Assembly: GCA_948567375.1 (NCBI GenBank)
Contig: OX419758.1
Span: 61,571,001-61,635,000, forward strand
Direction of reading: 5' to 3'
From: Lunularia cruciata
Taxonomy: Eukaryota > Streptophyta > Marchantiopsida > Lunulariales > Lunulariaceae
Length of the DNA stretch: 64,000 bases
Shown here: positions 48,735 through 61,592 of the stretch, piece after piece
Layout of the letters: every line of letters begins with the position of its first letter
Numbering within the stretch: position 1 is the stretch's first letter
The notes under the pieces: generated by a model
Seen by the model: only the letters and a program-made list of their open reading frames with translations
What the model was told of the DNA's origin: nothing
Databases searched by the model: none
Position numbers and translations under genes: made by a program

Positions 48735-51700
48735 TTAGCCAAAAAGGCCCCCGGCACCAAGCTCACCTTGCCGAAGCTCCCGCTTGCGCTGTTCCTCCAG
48801 AGGATCTGGACTCTTCATTAGCCTCCTGAGTCGCCTGCTATTAAAATATCAATTTAACCAAGGTTCAGTGGAGCTGTGATGTGATGTAGAGATGTGATGA
48901 TTTGCAGTCAGGAAAGCTCATCGTGTCATTTACGTAATTCATCTCATCACTTCAACCACGACCAGAAGGATACAGAAGTCTGATAGCAATATATAGGTAT
49001 ACAAGAACAGAAGCCGTTCTGATAGTAATATATATATGACGTTGTACCTGTCATGCTCACTCCTTGCGGGAAAGGTAGGCATGAATTCTTTGGATTTTGG
49101 CAAAGGTACTTCTCTAAACCATTCATGCTTCAATGCTTCATCTGCTGTAATTCTCTGCAAAACATTGCATTATGTTAGTTTAGTTAATCTCTAGTTTAGG
49201 GACTTCTCCTGTTTTTAAGGTTTTGTTAGAATCCTCTAGAAATCCTGCTAATTAGGGTTAAGCAAAGCAACCCCCTAGGGTTTGCTTAAGTGTTTATAAG
49301 AGTGCTTTCTGCTCTTGTTTCAGTTAGTTCTTCAACAAGGGTGATTCCCAACACCTCTTCCTTGCATTTCGTGAATCCTGAGCTGCCTACCATTATCTCA
49401 GTATTGGAGACTACTAGTGCTGCGTGAGAGAACCTATTTGATGCTTGTGAGCTGTGATACAAAGAGAGAGGTCTAGTATTGCAGTAGTGATGTCTGATAC
49501 ATCAGAGACAAGAGGGAGTGATAGACCTTTCACTTCAAAGAGTAGGAAGCATGGTTCTCATCACATTATACAGATGTCAAACAAACAGCAAGTAACACTT
49601 CATTTTGACAAATTGTTTAACGGTATGGTCAGGAATAAAGCAGGACCCTGGACTTCTATGACCTTCTGGTGTAATCTTCCCCATTTCGCTCTGGTTCAAA
49701 CCACTGCAAACGAGAAACTCTCCATGACAACGAACCGTCAAGACAAAGCAGCTAAACTTTACGACAAACGAACACATAGCAATCATATGCATGTTATCAG
49801 CCACTAGGCGACCATTTACCTTTTGGGGATCATATGTAAGCAGTCTATTGAGTAGATCAAAGCCACTCTCAGAGAGAGTTGGCCGTCCAGCAAATGCAGT
49901 GGGTGGAAACTTCTCCCTCAGGCGATTATACCTGCCAGGCGTCGAAAAATATAATCGAATGTGAGAAAAGAAAGTTTGATAGCGTTCAAAACCTTTGGAG
50001 TACTAAACAAAGGCAAACGGTGAAAGACAACTCCAATAGTGACATGGCTGACACATTGAACTGTCTTAACAAAGTATCACGAAAGTCCTAGTTGACACCT
50101 CATTCGCATTTGACAATGCAGGACAAGCATCGGTATAAGTACTTACGGCTGCCTCACGAAGTTGCACTTGACTCCCGGCAGATGTACAAAATCAGGCCAG
50201 ATCTTCTCGTTTGGTGTTCCTAAAGTCTTGAAAATCTGCAACATTACTAACCAGCACATATTGAGTTCTTCGGTTCTACAGTAGTTATAATCAGTGCACC
50301 TCAAAACATGTTCATCTCCTTTGCAACCACCTACTGCCTCGTAGAAATACCTCATATAGGATACACACTAAATCTATTTAACATATCAGTGCAATCCTGT
50401 ATATAATCAATAAGACTGCGGTTACTTGCAACTAGCGAGTGCTGCCATTCAAGGAATCTAAAAGATTGAGATGACTATCTGCACGTCCGTCACACAAATA
50501 TCATGTTACTCAAATAACATATTTGAGTAACTGAAGCAGAAGCCGTTCGCTCATAGAATGGGCAATCCAAAACCCACTTAGGACGAACCGGACACATGCA
50601 TATAGGAAATGCAAGCAATCAAGCGATGAGAAATGAAAGGAAGGCGAGCTTGGCAAGTTAATACAGAGTGGAACATAAGCGAAATCGTTAGAACATGGTA
50701 TATCCTGCTCTATGAGCGCATGGGTCCCAAAACACGAAACACTTGAAGGAAGCAGTCAGACTGTGATTATAAGCCTGCACGGAAGCACACCCGACTTCAT
50801 CAGTGCCCCACGAGATGCTGAAGAAGCTGGATAAATGCCAGTACCTGTCGTTCCGAGTCTCTGTTCTCGAATGCTCATGGCAAACTCGGTTGCATCTCAG
50901 AGTGCCGCTCAGAAAAGGTGGAGTGCGGTGTGCTGGAACCAGCAGCCCAATATAGTCTAATACGGAGTATACGAAGTTCAAGAAGAGAGTACATTAGAGA
51001 ATGGTGTGACTACGAGAGCTGTGGACTAACTTATAACCAGAACCAGTACTGACAAGAAACTGGATTCATGTTGAAAAGAATTAGCGTAAAGAAAGAAATG
51101 CTGGCAGAAACCGTTGCAAACGGTAAAGCATTCAGCTTTGAGCTAGTGGATGCCAGTAAGAACCGATTCAGTTATTAGCAAGTGGATGCAAGCAAGAACC
51201 CATGCAAATTAAAGCATGTGAGGGAGAGGGGCAAGTAATGAGTGGGTCCGGTAACTTAGGGCTGTTGTTCATATTTTGGGAAATGAGAACGGAAGCAGTT
51301 CAGAACCCACTAAGTAGGAGCCGAGAACGTGCATATTAATAGCATATGAAATGCAAGTATGACCGTATGCAAATTGAATTGAGTTTCTGTTCAAAAGGTC
51401 ATGATTGCCAAGCAAACTCGGTTGCTTCCAAAAGTGCCGCTCAAAAATGATAGCAAGTGAGAAGTAGGAAAAACGCTCGAACTTATGGAGAAAGCAGCGA
51501 GGCCGAGTACGAGCATCTGTAGAGCCGAAATAACAAGTGGCTTCCTGGAGGTGATATGGGAGAAATTGAAGGAAAATGAAACTAACATGTTTTGTAAGGG
51601 AATACAGAAACCATTGTAAACAACCCTGTTCCATCCCAAGGTCTGACAAGACTGATTCTGACTCTGGCATATGATGGTAACCCAGTAAAGATTGTCATTT

Positions 51701-54700
51701 CTGTGAACACATAAACAGTAAACCCATAATGGCATGCCACACTTTACTTGAAAAGAGGTTACCTTGTCTATCTGGTCAATTTCCGACTTGCCGTTGAAAA
51801 GTGGCTCCTTGGCAAGGAATTCGGCCATAATGCAGCCCAGTGACCACATGTCGATTGCTGTTGAGTACTGCTTTGAACCAAGAAGTAGTTCTGGTGCCCT
51901 GCTCCACAAGACAAGCAATCTGGAGGCTTCAACACCCTGAGGAGAGTACAGTTTATTAATGAGTACTTGGCTTTCTCAGAACCATACCCAAGTTAACACT
52001 TGAAAGACATATTTACTTGAATAAATCAACATTATCTGATAACCATTGGTGCTTTCCTCAAAAGGGATCAATCTCAGCAGAGGAAAGACAAAGCACTAGT
52101 AAATTATGACAGGCTTCAAATTTCACTGAACAGACCACATAATCCTTTTCCAAAAGCCATCTAGAAACTCAGAATCCAGTCCTGACTCGTAAGTTAGGCA
52201 AATGCAAAAGGAAAGGATTCATTTGTCTGATACAGGCTCCTCAAAGTCGAAGGTACTATTGCCTCTACTGTGAAGCTCGTTGACCAAGTAGTTTTGATAA
52301 TAGTGGGTAACAGGATTGTCTGAATTTCCCTTCCGAAACACTAAAAGTAAGAAAATTACTGATCAAGGTCAAGAGTATCCAAGCAGAATAATTGCGATCA
52401 GATTACAATCTGTGGTACATTTTGCTCGGCTACGAATCTCAGCTAAAAAGGGAGGCATACTCATCAAGCCCTGCTGTTTAGTGCAGAAGGCTATTGTTTC
52501 GTTCAGCACGCTTCGGTACTATAAACCAGATACATATCGTGATTCAAGGGCTTCAACTTTTTACTACAGATTCAATTCAGCTTACTTATTATACACTTTG
52601 AAAGAAGTGTATGGACATAAACGACCCAAGACACTATTGATGACCCTTGACGGTGATGCATCGTGGGCGGATGATGTACTCGTTGCTAATTTTTTATAGA
52701 CAGACTACCTTCTGTATCTTTCAGAGAGCCACATCAGTACAGGACCAAAGGCTTTGAAGATCACTACACCTGAAATGAAGTATCAGGTAATGACTGTACA
52801 GTCTTTCAAGCAAAGATTGCTCTCACAATTGGCTGTTCTGAAAGAAAAGACATGAGAAGTAAACAGCAAAATTAGTTTCCAGAAATGTACCTGTACCAAA
52901 GCGTAACAACCATGTGTGAGTAGGCCTTCAGTGGGCTACCGTATTGCCGCGCCAGTCCAAAGTCACAAATTTTCAGCTCACCACGATTGTTGAGTAGCAA
53001 ATTTGATGTTTTCAAGTCCCTGTACACATCAACATGACGCCCGCTCCTTATATTGGCCCAAGAAACTTCGGCAAATTGATAGGTCCATAGATTTGTGTAG
53101 AAAACAAAAAAGAATCAAGCCGTACATGACGTGCGAGATGATAAAGAAATTGAAAACTCTTGCATACAGTTTGAAAACAAACAGACAAAGTAAAGATGAT
53201 AGAGTATTTTCCCGGGAGTCACCGACCTATGAAGAACCCAGTTGTCGTGCAGGTACTTCGTTCCCTCAAAAAGCTGAAGCATTAAGCATTTCACTTCACT
53301 CTGACTGAACGGCTGTTTCATCGCTTCCATAAGTCCTTTAAGATCATGCTCCATGTACTCCATTACCATAAATATGCTATCTATTGTGCTTCCTACGACG
53401 ACCTCCTTGACATCTACGACGGAAGGATGGTGAAATGATAAGAGAACGTTTATTTCTCTAAGAGATGTCATTGGGAAGCCCTCCTTTTCTTTTTCCATCT
53501 TCACCTTCTTTAAAGCAACAATCTCTCCGGTTTTCTTATTTCTGGCCCTGTACACAACCCCGTAAGTACCTTCGTCAATCCTGTTCAACCTTTCGAATTC
53601 ATCGACACTTCTACACCCTTGTAGCATATCTATCGCTCGCACTTGAGGACCAGAAGGCGTGGGCGGTACTTCATACTCGGTCTCTATCTCTGGCACCTGC
53701 TCTTCATCCTCATCAAAATCCTCGTCATCCAGTTCCATCAATTCTCTTTTATTTAACTCCCGCTCATACTCTCCATCCTCAATGGAGTCACTACCTCGGT
53801 CCTTTCCCGCACTTCCCTGTCCTACGCTCCCGTCGCTGTCGTTGCCTTTCTCCTTGACACGAGCCACATCGAGCTTCTCTCGAATGTATTCGCCAGGCTC
53901 TGGGGAGGTACTTGGCCCGCTATTTAAATGTGCGTCCTGACCCAACGAGAGTCTATCTTCCTCACTATCGACACTGGCGGACCGATGCTTTCTTCCTTTC
54001 CCCACTCCTGCTCGAGGAGACTTATCTCTTTCTGGGGTATGAGACTCCTCTGCCCAGCGTGAAGCTGCAATGGTGATGGGAACGGGTGCGGCTTCTTCTT
54101 CCTCATTCTTAGGAGTGTCTTGCTCAGGCAGCAATTGACCAGGTTCAGGCGCATCATCGGACATTGGAGATTGCATGACCTGATCCTGCATTAAAGTGTC
54201 TGGGGTTTTCTTCTCTTCAATTATTTTCTCGACAACCATGGGTGAATTTAGAGTTTGTTCTCTAGTTGGTGAAGAGGTCGACTGTGAGCTAGTCGGAGAA
54301 ATAGTGCGCTCTGTATGAGGTCCAGTAGGGACAGGTGGTGTTGCAGCCCGTCCACTGGACAACGGTTGTGGAGATGATGCACTTTCATTAACTCGAGGGG
54401 AGGCTGGTGGTGGTCGAACGGCTGCAGGCTGCTGTTGTAGTGCCGTTTGAGTAGTCTGAGCAGAACTAAACCTCGACACGGTTAATGCCGCTGAAGAAGG
54501 TCCGGAGACACTAGTAACCTTACTCGGCCGCGCTTGCTTCTCATCGTAGTCCCAAACAATGGGCGAAAACTTCCGTTTCTTAGGAGGACTGCGCGATGGT
54601 CCACCATCAGGCTCCGGTGCTTGCAATTTCATAGACCGGGATGATGACCTTACCCTCTGTGACACAGCAAAATCAGAATTCCAGCTTCCTTCCTCCACCC

Positions 54701-55460
54701 TAGCCCCGCTTAACGGGAGTTCGCCCGGTTCCCTATCTCCATCCTTTCCTGTTTGCCGCCCCGTGACTACCGAACCCCTGGCCTCCGCCTCCCTATTATC
54801 CCTAAAATTTACATTATCCTTCCCCTGAGGTCCACTGAACAACATTTGAGAAGAATTCGAAGCGCCTGTGGAACTGGTACCTAAATGAGTTCTTTCAAAC
54901 AAGGCGCCCGGAAGGCGATCTCCGTCTCCATTATCCGCATTACCTAGCGTCCGCCTGAGCTGCTGTTGTCTGCTACTCGAATCCCTTTCTCTGTCTCTTT
55001 CCCTGTCCCTCTCCCTCACCTTCTCTCTCTCGCGTTCCCTATCCCTCAATCTCTCGGCCGAGGAGTCCCAGTCTCTGAAACGATCTCGATCCTTCTCCCT
55101 TCCTGCAGAGTCTCGTGACGACTCCCTCGCCCCTGCATCATCCCTAGACGAATTCCTCGATGGATCTCGAGGCAAATCACGTGCAGAAAATCCCTCCGAC
55201 CTCGACCTTTCCCTATCCCTAGAATCTCCTCTATCTAATCCCCTCTCCCCCCTCCCGCCATCGCCTCCCCTCTCCGCTCGCTCAGCACCCTCGTGCTCAA
55301 CCCTTCCCCCTACGTAATCCCTGTCCCCGCGCCCGCTTCCTCCCGTTCCAAAGAACTTCTCCCCCCGCTCCCGGTCGCGCTGCTGATCTGATGCCGAGGA
55401 CGACGCCATTCTCGACCTCGAGGGTGGCAACTGCATATTGTGATGGCGCCCTGCTGCCAT
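48735..55460 (-). CDS. CDKG: Cyclin-dependent kinase G (CDK11/PITSLRE-like), 7 exons
   Basis: Exons on the minus strand are 55460-53227, 53019-52891, 51898-51763, 50235-50147, 49931-49820, 49154-49048 and 48834-48735. All junctions are GT-AG and phases agree, giving 968 residues. ATG 55460 is the first ATG of the frame and gives [14 protein letters not shown] is the usual CDKG start. The N-terminal half is rich in RD/RE/RS dipeptides, as in splicing factors, followed by the nuclear-signal-like [15 protein letters not shown]. The kinase domain starts about residue 622: glycine loop [12 protein letters not shown] lysine 651, PMTSLRE (663-669) in place of PSTAIRE, catalytic HRDLKTSN (Asp 746, split by intron 1), Asp 764 of DFG, then VVTLWYRAPELL. 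The C-terminus [13 protein letters not shown]...GLFG is typical of the family. CDKGs pair with L-type cyclins and act on splicing and meiotic pairing. The activation-loop phosphosite is Ser 779 instead of the common Thr. Introns 3, 5 and 6 carry repeats. Confidence 0.95.
48960..49035. repeat. Intronic repeat family R1, fragment in CDKG intron 6
   Basis: ATATATAGGTATACAAGAAC followed by AGAAGCCGTTC matches the start of the copy at 59.6 kb (ATATATTGGTATACGAGAAC, AGAAGCCGTTC). Confidence 0.6.
49173..49580 (+). mobile_element. LTR-retrotransposon fragment in CDKG intron 5
   Basis: Starts TGTTAGTTTAGTTAATC and has a TATA-like GTTTATAAGAG about 115 bp in. It then has a leader (GCTCTTGTTTCAGTTAGTTC), a possible end GTGATACA near 49461, and a short gag-like frame starting ATGTCTGATACATCAGAG. 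This is the layout of a copia-type LTR plus the first codons of gag. It is inserted antisense to the kinase gene. There is no matching second LTR, and the right limit is approximate. Confidence 0.45.
50505..50531. repeat. Perfect 11-bp inverted repeat
   Basis: GTTACTCAAAT, loop AACAT, ATTTGAGTAAC. It lies at the edge of repeat copy R1-A in CDKG intron 3. Confidence 0.9.
50530..50930. repeat. Intronic repeat family R1, copy A (CDKG intron 3)
   Basis: Begins near GCAGAAGCCGTTCGCTCAT and ends near CATGGCAAACTCGGTTGC, TCTCAGAGTGCCGCTCA. The segment around 50790-50925 aligns with 60205-60335: GACTTCATCAGTGCCCCACG, GATGCTGAAGAAGCTG, CCGAGTCTCTGTTCTCGAA and CAAACTCGGTTGC are shared with small changes. 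Confidence 0.7.
51270..51460. repeat. Intronic repeat family R1, copy B (CDKG intron 3)
   Basis: GAGAACGGAAGCAGTTCAGA, CCCACTAAGTAGGA, then GCCAAGCAAACTCGGTTGCT and AAAAGTGCCGCTCAAAA. It is a shortened relative of copies A and C. Confidence 0.6.
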
Positions 55461-58227
55461 ACTGGCATACTCCTCCTTTCCTCCCACCTCACTTCCTGTT
55501 CTCACACAACATCGACTAACATTCGATCTTTCTCTCTGCGCCTCATCAAAATCGCTATATTTCCTCCTTTCCTTCGAACGATTCTCGTATTGTTCGCATC
55601 CTAACAAACTCCTCCCCCTTCCTGCTATTCACTACAGCACTGTGGTTCAAGTTCACTAGCCATGTAATCTACAGTACTAATTGCTTACCGTAGTCACCAT
55701 TAACCACAGTATGTTAAGAACTCATAGTTTTGAAATTTCCATAGCTTCATACGTGTCGACTTTTCAGTGACAGTAATGTGTTTCGTCGCCTGAGGCGTTT
55801 TTGTATACAATTCTACTCATAACAGTTCTAAAAAACATGAGAGACGCACTTTTAGTGGAACTTGATTAATGTGTCATCTCCAAAGTCGAAAAGATTTTCT
55901 ATAACAAGCTCCTTTTCTTATTTTTCTTTTCTACAATAGCAAACGAGGCGACCGCATAGGATAACCAGAACATGGGAAGACAGAGCTTCAGTATTTCCAA
56001 ATTACTTATAAGCTAATTTTTTCTCCAAAATGAAACGACAGGCAATATATTTTATATGTGCGAGCATTTTAATAGTTCAGAATCATTATTGAATAAATTA
56101 AATTTAATAGAACGGGCCGACTATGCTAAATTGAGATACCTTTATAAGAATTTGCTGGACAGTGAAGAGCATTAATCAAATCATTTCTGTGTATGGCTTG
56201 TACAAATGAAGTTAACACATGAGTTATCTTTATTATTCCAAAATAAATGCAATAAAAAGGATATCTGATAAAAGAATGAAGTAAATGGGGAAAAAATTTC
56301 AATAATATGTAAAAAATTGTATTCTAAGTACTGAGATTACCTACTTTGCTATGATATTAGCATATCCTATGTACCCTATATTTTTCATTTATATCTATTT
56401 TGAATGTAACACTAAATTAATATATAATTATACACAAATTTAAAATTAATTATTTATATAATAAGCTTAATATAAAGCTAAAATTTCATTTATTTATTTA
56501 CATTTAGTATATTGATTTATTTATTTATAGTTAGTACAAAATATCCAGATTTAATAAATAAAAAACGTTAGTTGAATAAAGACGTTAGTTGAAAACATAT
56601 TTACATGATTCTTGCAATTTAGATATTTTTTTCTTTTTTTAAATAAGATATTCAAAATGTTAAGATCAAAGATATGAGGATGAATAATATTTTTAAGCAT
56701 ACAAAAAGGGGTTGAATTCACAATCATAAATTATAGAATTATGAAAGATCTTAGTTCTTCTTATTGTAAAATTAACTTTGTTGATTCCGAATTGAAACAT
56801 TTACTTGATAGTTACAATTAATTGTTATCATCCGAAAGGTTCAAACACTTAAAAGAAGATTACTGTAATGCATTGTCCCGTCCTTATAATATATTCACTT
56901 TTATAATGCAATTAATATTAATCCCGTTTCAAGCTGATGCCGGACCCTAGGTAGACACATGATTTACGTCATTTCATTTGACCACTTTAAGTTATCTCAA
57001 TTCAAATAACAATTTCTCACACACGCCACTTAAATAGCTTTTCTTTTCAAGACGTGAGATTCAATTATGTGGTTGAATATCCAGCATGTCATTCAACTGT
57101 ATTCATCGGATCATCACTTAGAATGCTCAGATTTGTTATCCATGCCTCTCAACATCTAAACAAAGGAAGAACAAAACTCATCAGTAGATCAGAGCAAAAT
57201 GCTAAAACAGATACCAGGCTATCTTGCTGACATGAATGAAGGTCTGATTTCTAACTGAGAGCAGAGCTTTGTATCTGTGTGGAAGCAATTGACAAGTTTC
57301 AGAGTTCCTTGACAGCACTGTTAAACTTGTGTAAGACTTGAAAAACTTGTAAAGAATTTCACGGATATTTCCAAAGGTGGCAAGTGTAGTAACTATATCT
57401 TGTCTAGCCTAGCCAAGAGATGCACCATTAGTGAAGTAGTCTTCGAAATTACATCAAAGTGTGCTCCCGAGTACAGTCGCGATTGAGTCCATGGCATTTA
57501 GGATTCAAAGTCTCTGGGTGATACGCTTTTCTCTTTAGTATAATCGTCGGTCGCATGCTTAGCATTGATGTTCGCAAAATTAACAATCGAAGAGGAATTT
57601 CAGGCGTATGACAGGAGTTTCAAGATTATAATATCCCTTCACTAAGATTGATCTATGTGAAGATTATAATAATTAAACACGAGTGTTCCGAATGTCGCTG
57701 AAACTGGCCTACTCAATTTCCTATTTAACTGAAAAGTCCTTGAAATCTTAAATCCAGTAGAGAGCAAGCAATTTACAGATAACTGTGCCTGAACAACTTT
57801 GTCTAGCTTGGTTGGCACTTTTGATCCTTTTCTACACAAACTTTTATAAAAAGTCTGACGACTCTGCAGCACAAAACGTGCTAAAGCAGAGGAGAACACT
57901 CTGCTGCAAGTACATCTTAATCTATAATCGATCTCCAGTCCGTGCGAGAAGTCTTGAGTTCTTTGAGTGAAGCTGCCGACCATCTCTTCTAGCATTGTAA
58001 GGGATGAGCCAGAAGAAGCTGATTTTCTTGACTGAAGCGCAGGTCGTATACAAGCTCAGTTAGGTTGGTGGGCAAGTGGGATAGAAACCTGCCCTTCCAA
58101 GACTTGCATTTAGATATGGGTGACCTGAATTCCTCTCCTGGTGGAACTCTCAAAGCCTTGCTTTGCAGAACCTCAACTGTTTTTCAAATATCCACCGACA
58201 TATTTGGAGCAATATGTACAACTTTCC
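55461..58227. other. Intergenic region: CDKG upstream sequence and AT-rich DNA
   Basis: The first few hundred bases should hold the CDKG leader and promoter. No canonical TATA box is obvious. The frame is open upstream of ATG 55460 to about 55607 but without another ATG. From about 55.9 to 57 kb the DNA is AT-rich with stops in all frames. No gene is recognised up to the stop codon of the RING-ligase gene. Confidence 0.45.
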
Positions 58228-61200
58228 TCATTGGCCATGGCCCCCATGGTGGAGAAGCAGAGTGGAGCGATAGAGCATGGCCAGATAGAACAGCACAACG
58301 ATCAGCACTAATAGATCATCTAACAAACCCACCAGACCCACAATTCCTGCCAGCCACCAGCCAATACAAAGAAGAGGCGTCAAAAGAAGGAACCACATGA
58401 AAGAGGCGAACATGTAGCGTTGAGAGTGTCCCAAGAAGCCGCGTCTGACCATGTAGAAACGTACGCGAAGGTACAAGTAAACGAATGCTCCAGATGGAGA
58501 CATCCCATCATTTCCACCTTTGACGCATTGTTCCACAAAAGATTACTCCTCATTCACCACCAACCAACTCCAGCCAATTACCTCTTCTGAGTTCTTCCCT
58601 CACTACAACAAAGTTGAGGTCGCATGAGGACAATCGTCACTAAATCAGCAACAGTCTGTGCGTGTGGGTGGGTCTGCACTGTTCTGGATCCATAATTCTC
58701 TTCTCCAGTTTTTGGGAGCTCTGGATATGTATTCAGATGTCCTAAACTATCGATAAACTCAAGGTTCCCCAAACCCAAAATCAGCTGAATGTAAGTTTAG
58801 CAAATGAAGAGAGGGTTAACTCTCTGAGTACTTCCTTTTGTAACAATAGCAACTAATTCACTTCTGAAGAGATATACTATATTTACAAGTCTCTTCAAAC
58901 AAACATCTAGTACTTGTACACGAGAGGATACGGAATTGCAACAAGTGCGCAACTTACGATTGAAACAATATTACGTTCATTTACACAATATAACGCAGAT
59001 AGCACGGCCTCCTATGTATGCAGTCGAGATTTACCTTCAGGAATGATGTCGAGCGGAGAGAAGACGTAGAAAGCGAGAAACAGCAACTGCAAAGCGGACC
59101 AGAAGACTTCAAATTTAGTTGCAAGACCAAGATTGCCGAAGTAAAAGTTGTAGAAAACAGATACAATCAAGTATGCATAATCAGCAATGTTTTGGCACTA
59201 TGTCATGTAATGCAGTACTCTAATCCGCACTCAAACCATAATTCAAGCAATACAACGAATCACACAATCAAACTGACCCAAGACAGATTATAAATGGGAA
59301 CCTACTCATCTGCCTAATGCTATGCAGACGTCAGTATAGTTGACCGGGTCGGATGCTCACTACTTACATAAAATAATATAGGGGTTCTGTGGATAAGATG
59401 TATAGCCCGTTGAGGATCCATCAACTCCCGCACAAGTCGTCTTAGAAGAAGTGGCATATCCCGAACTCTCTGCAGTTGCATTAAATTAGCATTCTATCAA
59501 GACCATTCCGCATTAGGTCACGGACTCAGAAACTCCGCCCTATAGTTGGTCCAAAAGATCCTACACCTAACGAGTGAAAAAGTGAGAATATATTGGTATA
59601 CGAGAACAGAAGCCGTTCCCAGAACAGAAGCCGTTCTGGGAACGGGTTATCCAGAACTCATTTAAGTGTAAATGATCGGTAAGCAAAATGTACTAGATTC
59701 ACAATGCTAGTATAGTGAGAAATCCACAATGTAGAATGCATCGAATGTAACTTGAAGCAAACGCATAATTGAAACAAATTGACAATAACATATGGCTAAC
59801 AGACTAGTAAACCATCATGAAATCGAGAACTCCATGCAAACGACTGCGAGAAATAGGTAACACTATGTAAAAGATTGCCAGTAAGCAGTGCGTGTACAAT
59901 AAAAATAAAAAACGTGGGCTGTAGTCTGGTAGGAACACTGTATACACCAGAGGTCCTATGAATCAGGCAAAGAGCGAGGATAAATAATAAGGAGGGAATT
60001 AGCTGGGGAATGGAACAATGTAAGAGCTATAGGATAGTGTGGCTGCAAAAACCTGTCGAAGTGTAACAGGGTAACAAGAGCGAAGCGAAAAAGGACAGGA
60101 TATAAAGTATATCGCAACAAGCGCTATGGACGCTTGAGTCCTGAGACGCTAACCAGCAAAGGGAAGCAGAAGATGGCCATAGTAAACCTTCATGAAAACA
60201 CCTGCGACTTCATCAATGCCTCACGCAGTGCTGAAGTAGCTGAGCAATTGTCAGTACCCCTCATACCGAGTTTCTGCTCGAAAACTCATGAGTGCCAAGG
60301 CAAACTCGGTTGCTCCCCTAAAGTGCCGCTCAAAAGGAGTGGGAATGTCAAAAAGAACTGAAGTGGAAGTGTGGAAAGCAAGGGCTAGCAAAAGTGCAGG
60401 CACATACGTCAGTGCCGGAGTCTTAGCCACATAGTGAGGATCAGTCCAGAAAGAAAAGAATCCACATGAGTAAGATGAGGGAAAAAATCGAGACATACCT
60501 GATGGATCCCTGAAATCACCAACATTCATTAGTAGAGAGAAAGTCCAGGACACAACAATGAGAAAGAGTCAAGCAGAGGTTCGTTAGTTATATGCGAGTG
60601 GAGCAAGAAAACTGCAGCGCTGCCCGGGGAGGGGACGAGTCAATGGGAAAAGCAGAGGTGAAGTGATTTAAGGTGAAGGTGAAGTATACAGTGTATATAT
60701 GTATTCAGAAGTCAAGTAGGACTCCCAAACAACAGTATGGTATACAGGCCTCTGGGAAAAATTGTGAGAATATATGCATCATACTACAACAAACTTCCTT
60801 CAATCCTCGGCAGCATCATAGATTGACGAAGCGGAAGAGATTGGCTCAGTAGCGGTTCAGAGATGGAAGTGCCATACTATTGTCACTCCATATCGTTCTA
60901 TCTGAGGTTCATACTGGTTAAAAATTGAAGGCCAAAATAGATCATGTGGTCACCTGCAATATACTGACGCCACCACCACCAAAAATACGGTTGTATTTCG
61001 CAATATTACTCCTGATCACCTCTGAGTTTTCAGGTTCTTCGGCGTCGACATTGGGGTCCACCTCGCTGGGGATGAAAAGGGTAATTGGTCTGCGACATAT
61101 TGGGCATTTGCAGGGCTGAAGCGCGGAAGTGTGCTGCCACACTCGTAGGATGCACTCTCCTGATCAAACAGGTACGGAGATATGAGCTTACAGTTAGTAT

Positions 61201-61455
61201 AAGAGGACGGATATTGAAACTAAAATATAATTCAACAGAAACCAGCAGAACGAGGATAGAGCGGGTTGTCAGTATGTTTCCCTAAGAAGGAACCAATCAA
61301 CAATCTCCATACGCACTTTTCTAGCTAAACCTCTCTACTTTCTACACTCTAACATAAAACTCACCACAGAACCAATGGGCACAGTTTGCCTGGACGGGCA
61401 GAGTGTAGTTATCATGACAAATTGAGCAACAGTCGTTATCTGCAGGGGCCTCCAT
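58228..61455 (-). CDS. RNF170-like membrane RING-type E3 ubiquitin ligase (5 coding exons)
   Basis: Exons on the minus strand are 61455-61365, 61159-60954, 59469-59368, 59086-59035 and 58346-58228, in phase with GT-AG borders, giving 189 residues. The protein begins MEAPADNDCCSICHDNYTLP. Cys 10, 13, 25, His 27, Cys 30, 33, 49 and 52 form a C3HC4 RING (QANCAHWFCGECI ... PCKCPICRRPI). After NRIFGG comes RVRDMPLLLRRLVRELMDPQ, then two hydrophobic segments around YVFSPLDIIPEGIVGLVGL and LLDDLLVLIVV. This is the DUF1232-type membrane module of RNF170 and its plant relatives, in which E3 activity faces the cytosol from the ER membrane. The start follows plant relatives that begin ME.P.ENDVCS. The frame is open upstream, and an extra exon (62029-61972 joined to 61592) would give 254 residues. 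Intron 3 carries an R1 repeat. Confidence 0.92.
59600..60350. repeat. Intronic repeat family R1, copy C (RING-ligase intron 3)
   Basis: The longest copy. It begins GGTATACGAGAACAGAAGCC and contains a hairpin CCCAGAAC-AGAAGCC-GTTCTGGG (59619-59641 region). It ends CAAGGCAAACTCGGTTGCTC, AAAGTGCCGCTCAAAAGG. Parts align with copies A and B in CDKG intron 3 and with the fragment in intron 6. Confidence 0.7.
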
Positions 61456-61592
61456 GTGCCTGGCATAGCCTCGCCCAGCGTCTGCTGTACTACGGCCTCC
61501 TCGTTGACCCCTCAATGAGCTCCAAACACCACTGACCCACTTGCGGACCAGAAAAGCCCCATGCTTCAACCAGTTTACTGGGTGTCTGTGAG

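Noticed and set aside
53003-54828. Plus-strand frames opposite CDKG exon 1
   Set aside because: Serine/proline-rich shadows of the RD/RE-rich kinase N-terminus.
55458-55607. Extending CDKG to 55607
   Set aside because: The upstream codon is not ATG; the first ATG gives the family-typical MAAGRH start.
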